Positions 32,042-32,530 of a DNA stretch of 32,530 nucleotides are shown piece after piece. This DNA is from Lacrimispora celerecrescens (GTDB lineage: Bacteria > Bacillota > Clostridia > Lachnospirales > Lachnospiraceae): NCBI RefSeq assembly GCF_000732605.1, contig NZ_JPME01000019.1:1-32530 (forward strand), read 5' to 3'. The notes below the pieces were generated by a model. The model saw only the letters and a program-made list of their open reading frames with translations, was not told the origin of the DNA and did no database searches. The translations under genes were made by a program, and so were the position numbers. Positions within the stretch are counted from its first letter, which is position 1, and every line of letters begins with the position of its first letter.

Positions 32042-32530
32042 TTCCCCCACCTCTAAGGTGGTGGGATGAATCGCTATAATCTCTTGCTACAAATCAATTT
32101 TTGTGATATAATATAATCAGTCGAATAGAATGAAAGGCTGGTGATACTATGGTTCTAGATAACAATGCTCATTCGGTATTTCTACTGCATTATCATTTGA
32201 TATTAGTTGTAAAATATAGACGTAGGGTTTTTGATAACCTTATATCGTCTCGTGCGAAGGAGATTTTTGAGTACATCGCACCGAACTACCATATAACACT
32301 CATGGAATGGAATTATGATGCAGACCATATCCATATTTTATTTCGTGCCCATCCCAAAACTGAAATCAGTAAGTTTATCAATGCTTATAAAAGTGCCAGC
32401 AGCCGACTGATTAAGAAAGAGTTTCCGGAAATTCGTCAGAAACTGTGGAACGAATATTTCTGGAGTCAAAGCTTTTGCCTGATAACTGCTGGTGGAGCTC
32501 CCTTAACTGTCCTTAAGCAGTATATCGAAA
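32042..32530 (+). mobile_element. IS605-type element, right copy (cut by window end)
   Basis: Begins with a subterminal hairpin CCACCTCTAAGGTGG (about 32047-32061) of the kind TnpA recognises at the left end, then sequence identical with few changes to the reverse complement of 67-528, including a TATAAT before tnpA. Orientation is opposite to the left copy, so both point outward. The right end and any tnpB lie beyond the window. Confidence 0.85.
32149..32530 (+). CDS. tnpA: IS200/IS605 transposase TnpA, 3' end outside window
   Basis: 127 complete codons of the 134 in the left copy are visible. HUH (His60, His62) and Tyr125 are all present, so the visible part is catalytically complete. Differences from the left copy are few and mostly silent, for example at the codons for residues around Val20-Arg24 and Leu31. 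The ATG is preceded by a weak AAGGCTGGTG site. Confidence 0.93.
   Translation, partial: MVLDNNAHSVFLLHYHLILVVKYRRRVFDNLISSRAKEIFEYIAPNYHITLMEWNYDADHIHILFRAHPKTEISKFINAYKSASSRLIKKEFPEIRQKLWNEYFWSQSFCLITAGGAPLTVLKQYIE

Noticed and set aside
1-32530. The two inverted IS copies as ends of one 32-kb composite transposon
   Set aside because: IS605-type elements move as single strands using hairpin ends, not inverted IS pairs, and the left copy lacks its left end. Both copies lie at the window edges, which is also what contig breaks at repeats would produce. Ordinary housekeeping-type genes lie between them.

Overview
The window reads as a chromosomal piece of a low-to-moderate GC, spore-forming, anaerobic Firmicute, most likely Lachnospiraceae/Clostridium-like. 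The reasons are a Firmicutes-type ethanolamine (eut) microcompartment operon, an LplA/B/C-type sugar importer without its own ATPase, a LysM-GH18 spore-lysin-like protein, frequent TTG starts behind strong AGGAGG sites, and an IS605-type transposon. No rRNA, tRNA or CRISPR array was seen.

Layout. (1) 1-551: an IS200/IS605 element transcribed leftward (tnpA plus the first 17 codons of tnpB). Its upstream edge cuts a small gene remnant. (2) 700-1474: a YkvA/DUF1232 membrane protein, a 49-residue membrane peptide on the + strand, and terminators. (3) 1508-15136, all on the minus strand: an 18-gene ethanolamine operon in the order eutS, eutP, pduO-type adenosyltransferase, eutG, a second eutS, eutA, eutB, eutC, eutL, a BMC-H protein with an extra C-terminal domain, eutE, eutM, eutT-like, pduL, a conserved eut-operon protein of unknown function, eutN, eutH, eutQ. 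A strong terminator hairpin sits in its 5' leader. (4) 15365-17058, + strand: a short ORF behind a consensus promoter, a RidA-like protein and a Vat/CatB-type acetyltransferase with a possible leader peptide. (5) 17075-25732, minus strand: an eight-gene putative carbohydrate operon (Cys-rich 70-residue protein, two DUF4832 TIM-barrel-like proteins, a GNAT_C-type protein, a Gfo/Idh/MocA oxidoreductase, two ABC permeases, a lipoprotein binding protein), divergent from a LacI-type regulator (26193-27215, +). (6) 27330-29385: a fructose-6-phosphate-aldolase-like transaldolase and a ROK regulator. (7) 29496-32028: a LysM-GH18 protein and two NADPH-FMN-reductase-like flavoproteins with Cys clusters. 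(8) 32042-32530: a second IS200/IS605 copy, running rightward and cut by the window end.

How it works together. EutH brings in ethanolamine. EutBC (kept active by EutA, with adenosylcobalamin supplied by PduO/EutT-type enzymes) splits it to ammonia and acetaldehyde inside a shell of EutM, two EutS, EutL, EutN and the extended BMC-H. EutE makes acetyl-CoA, EutG makes ethanol, and PduL makes acetyl phosphate. EutP and EutQ are the only acetate-kinase candidates present. The usual Firmicutes regulators EutV/EutW are absent from the window although the leader carries an attenuator-like terminator. The second large operon looks like a dedicated system for an unknown glycoside or glycan, controlled by the divergent LacI protein through phased repeats and palindromes in the shared 460-bp promoter region. 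It is the best candidate here for an undescribed system.
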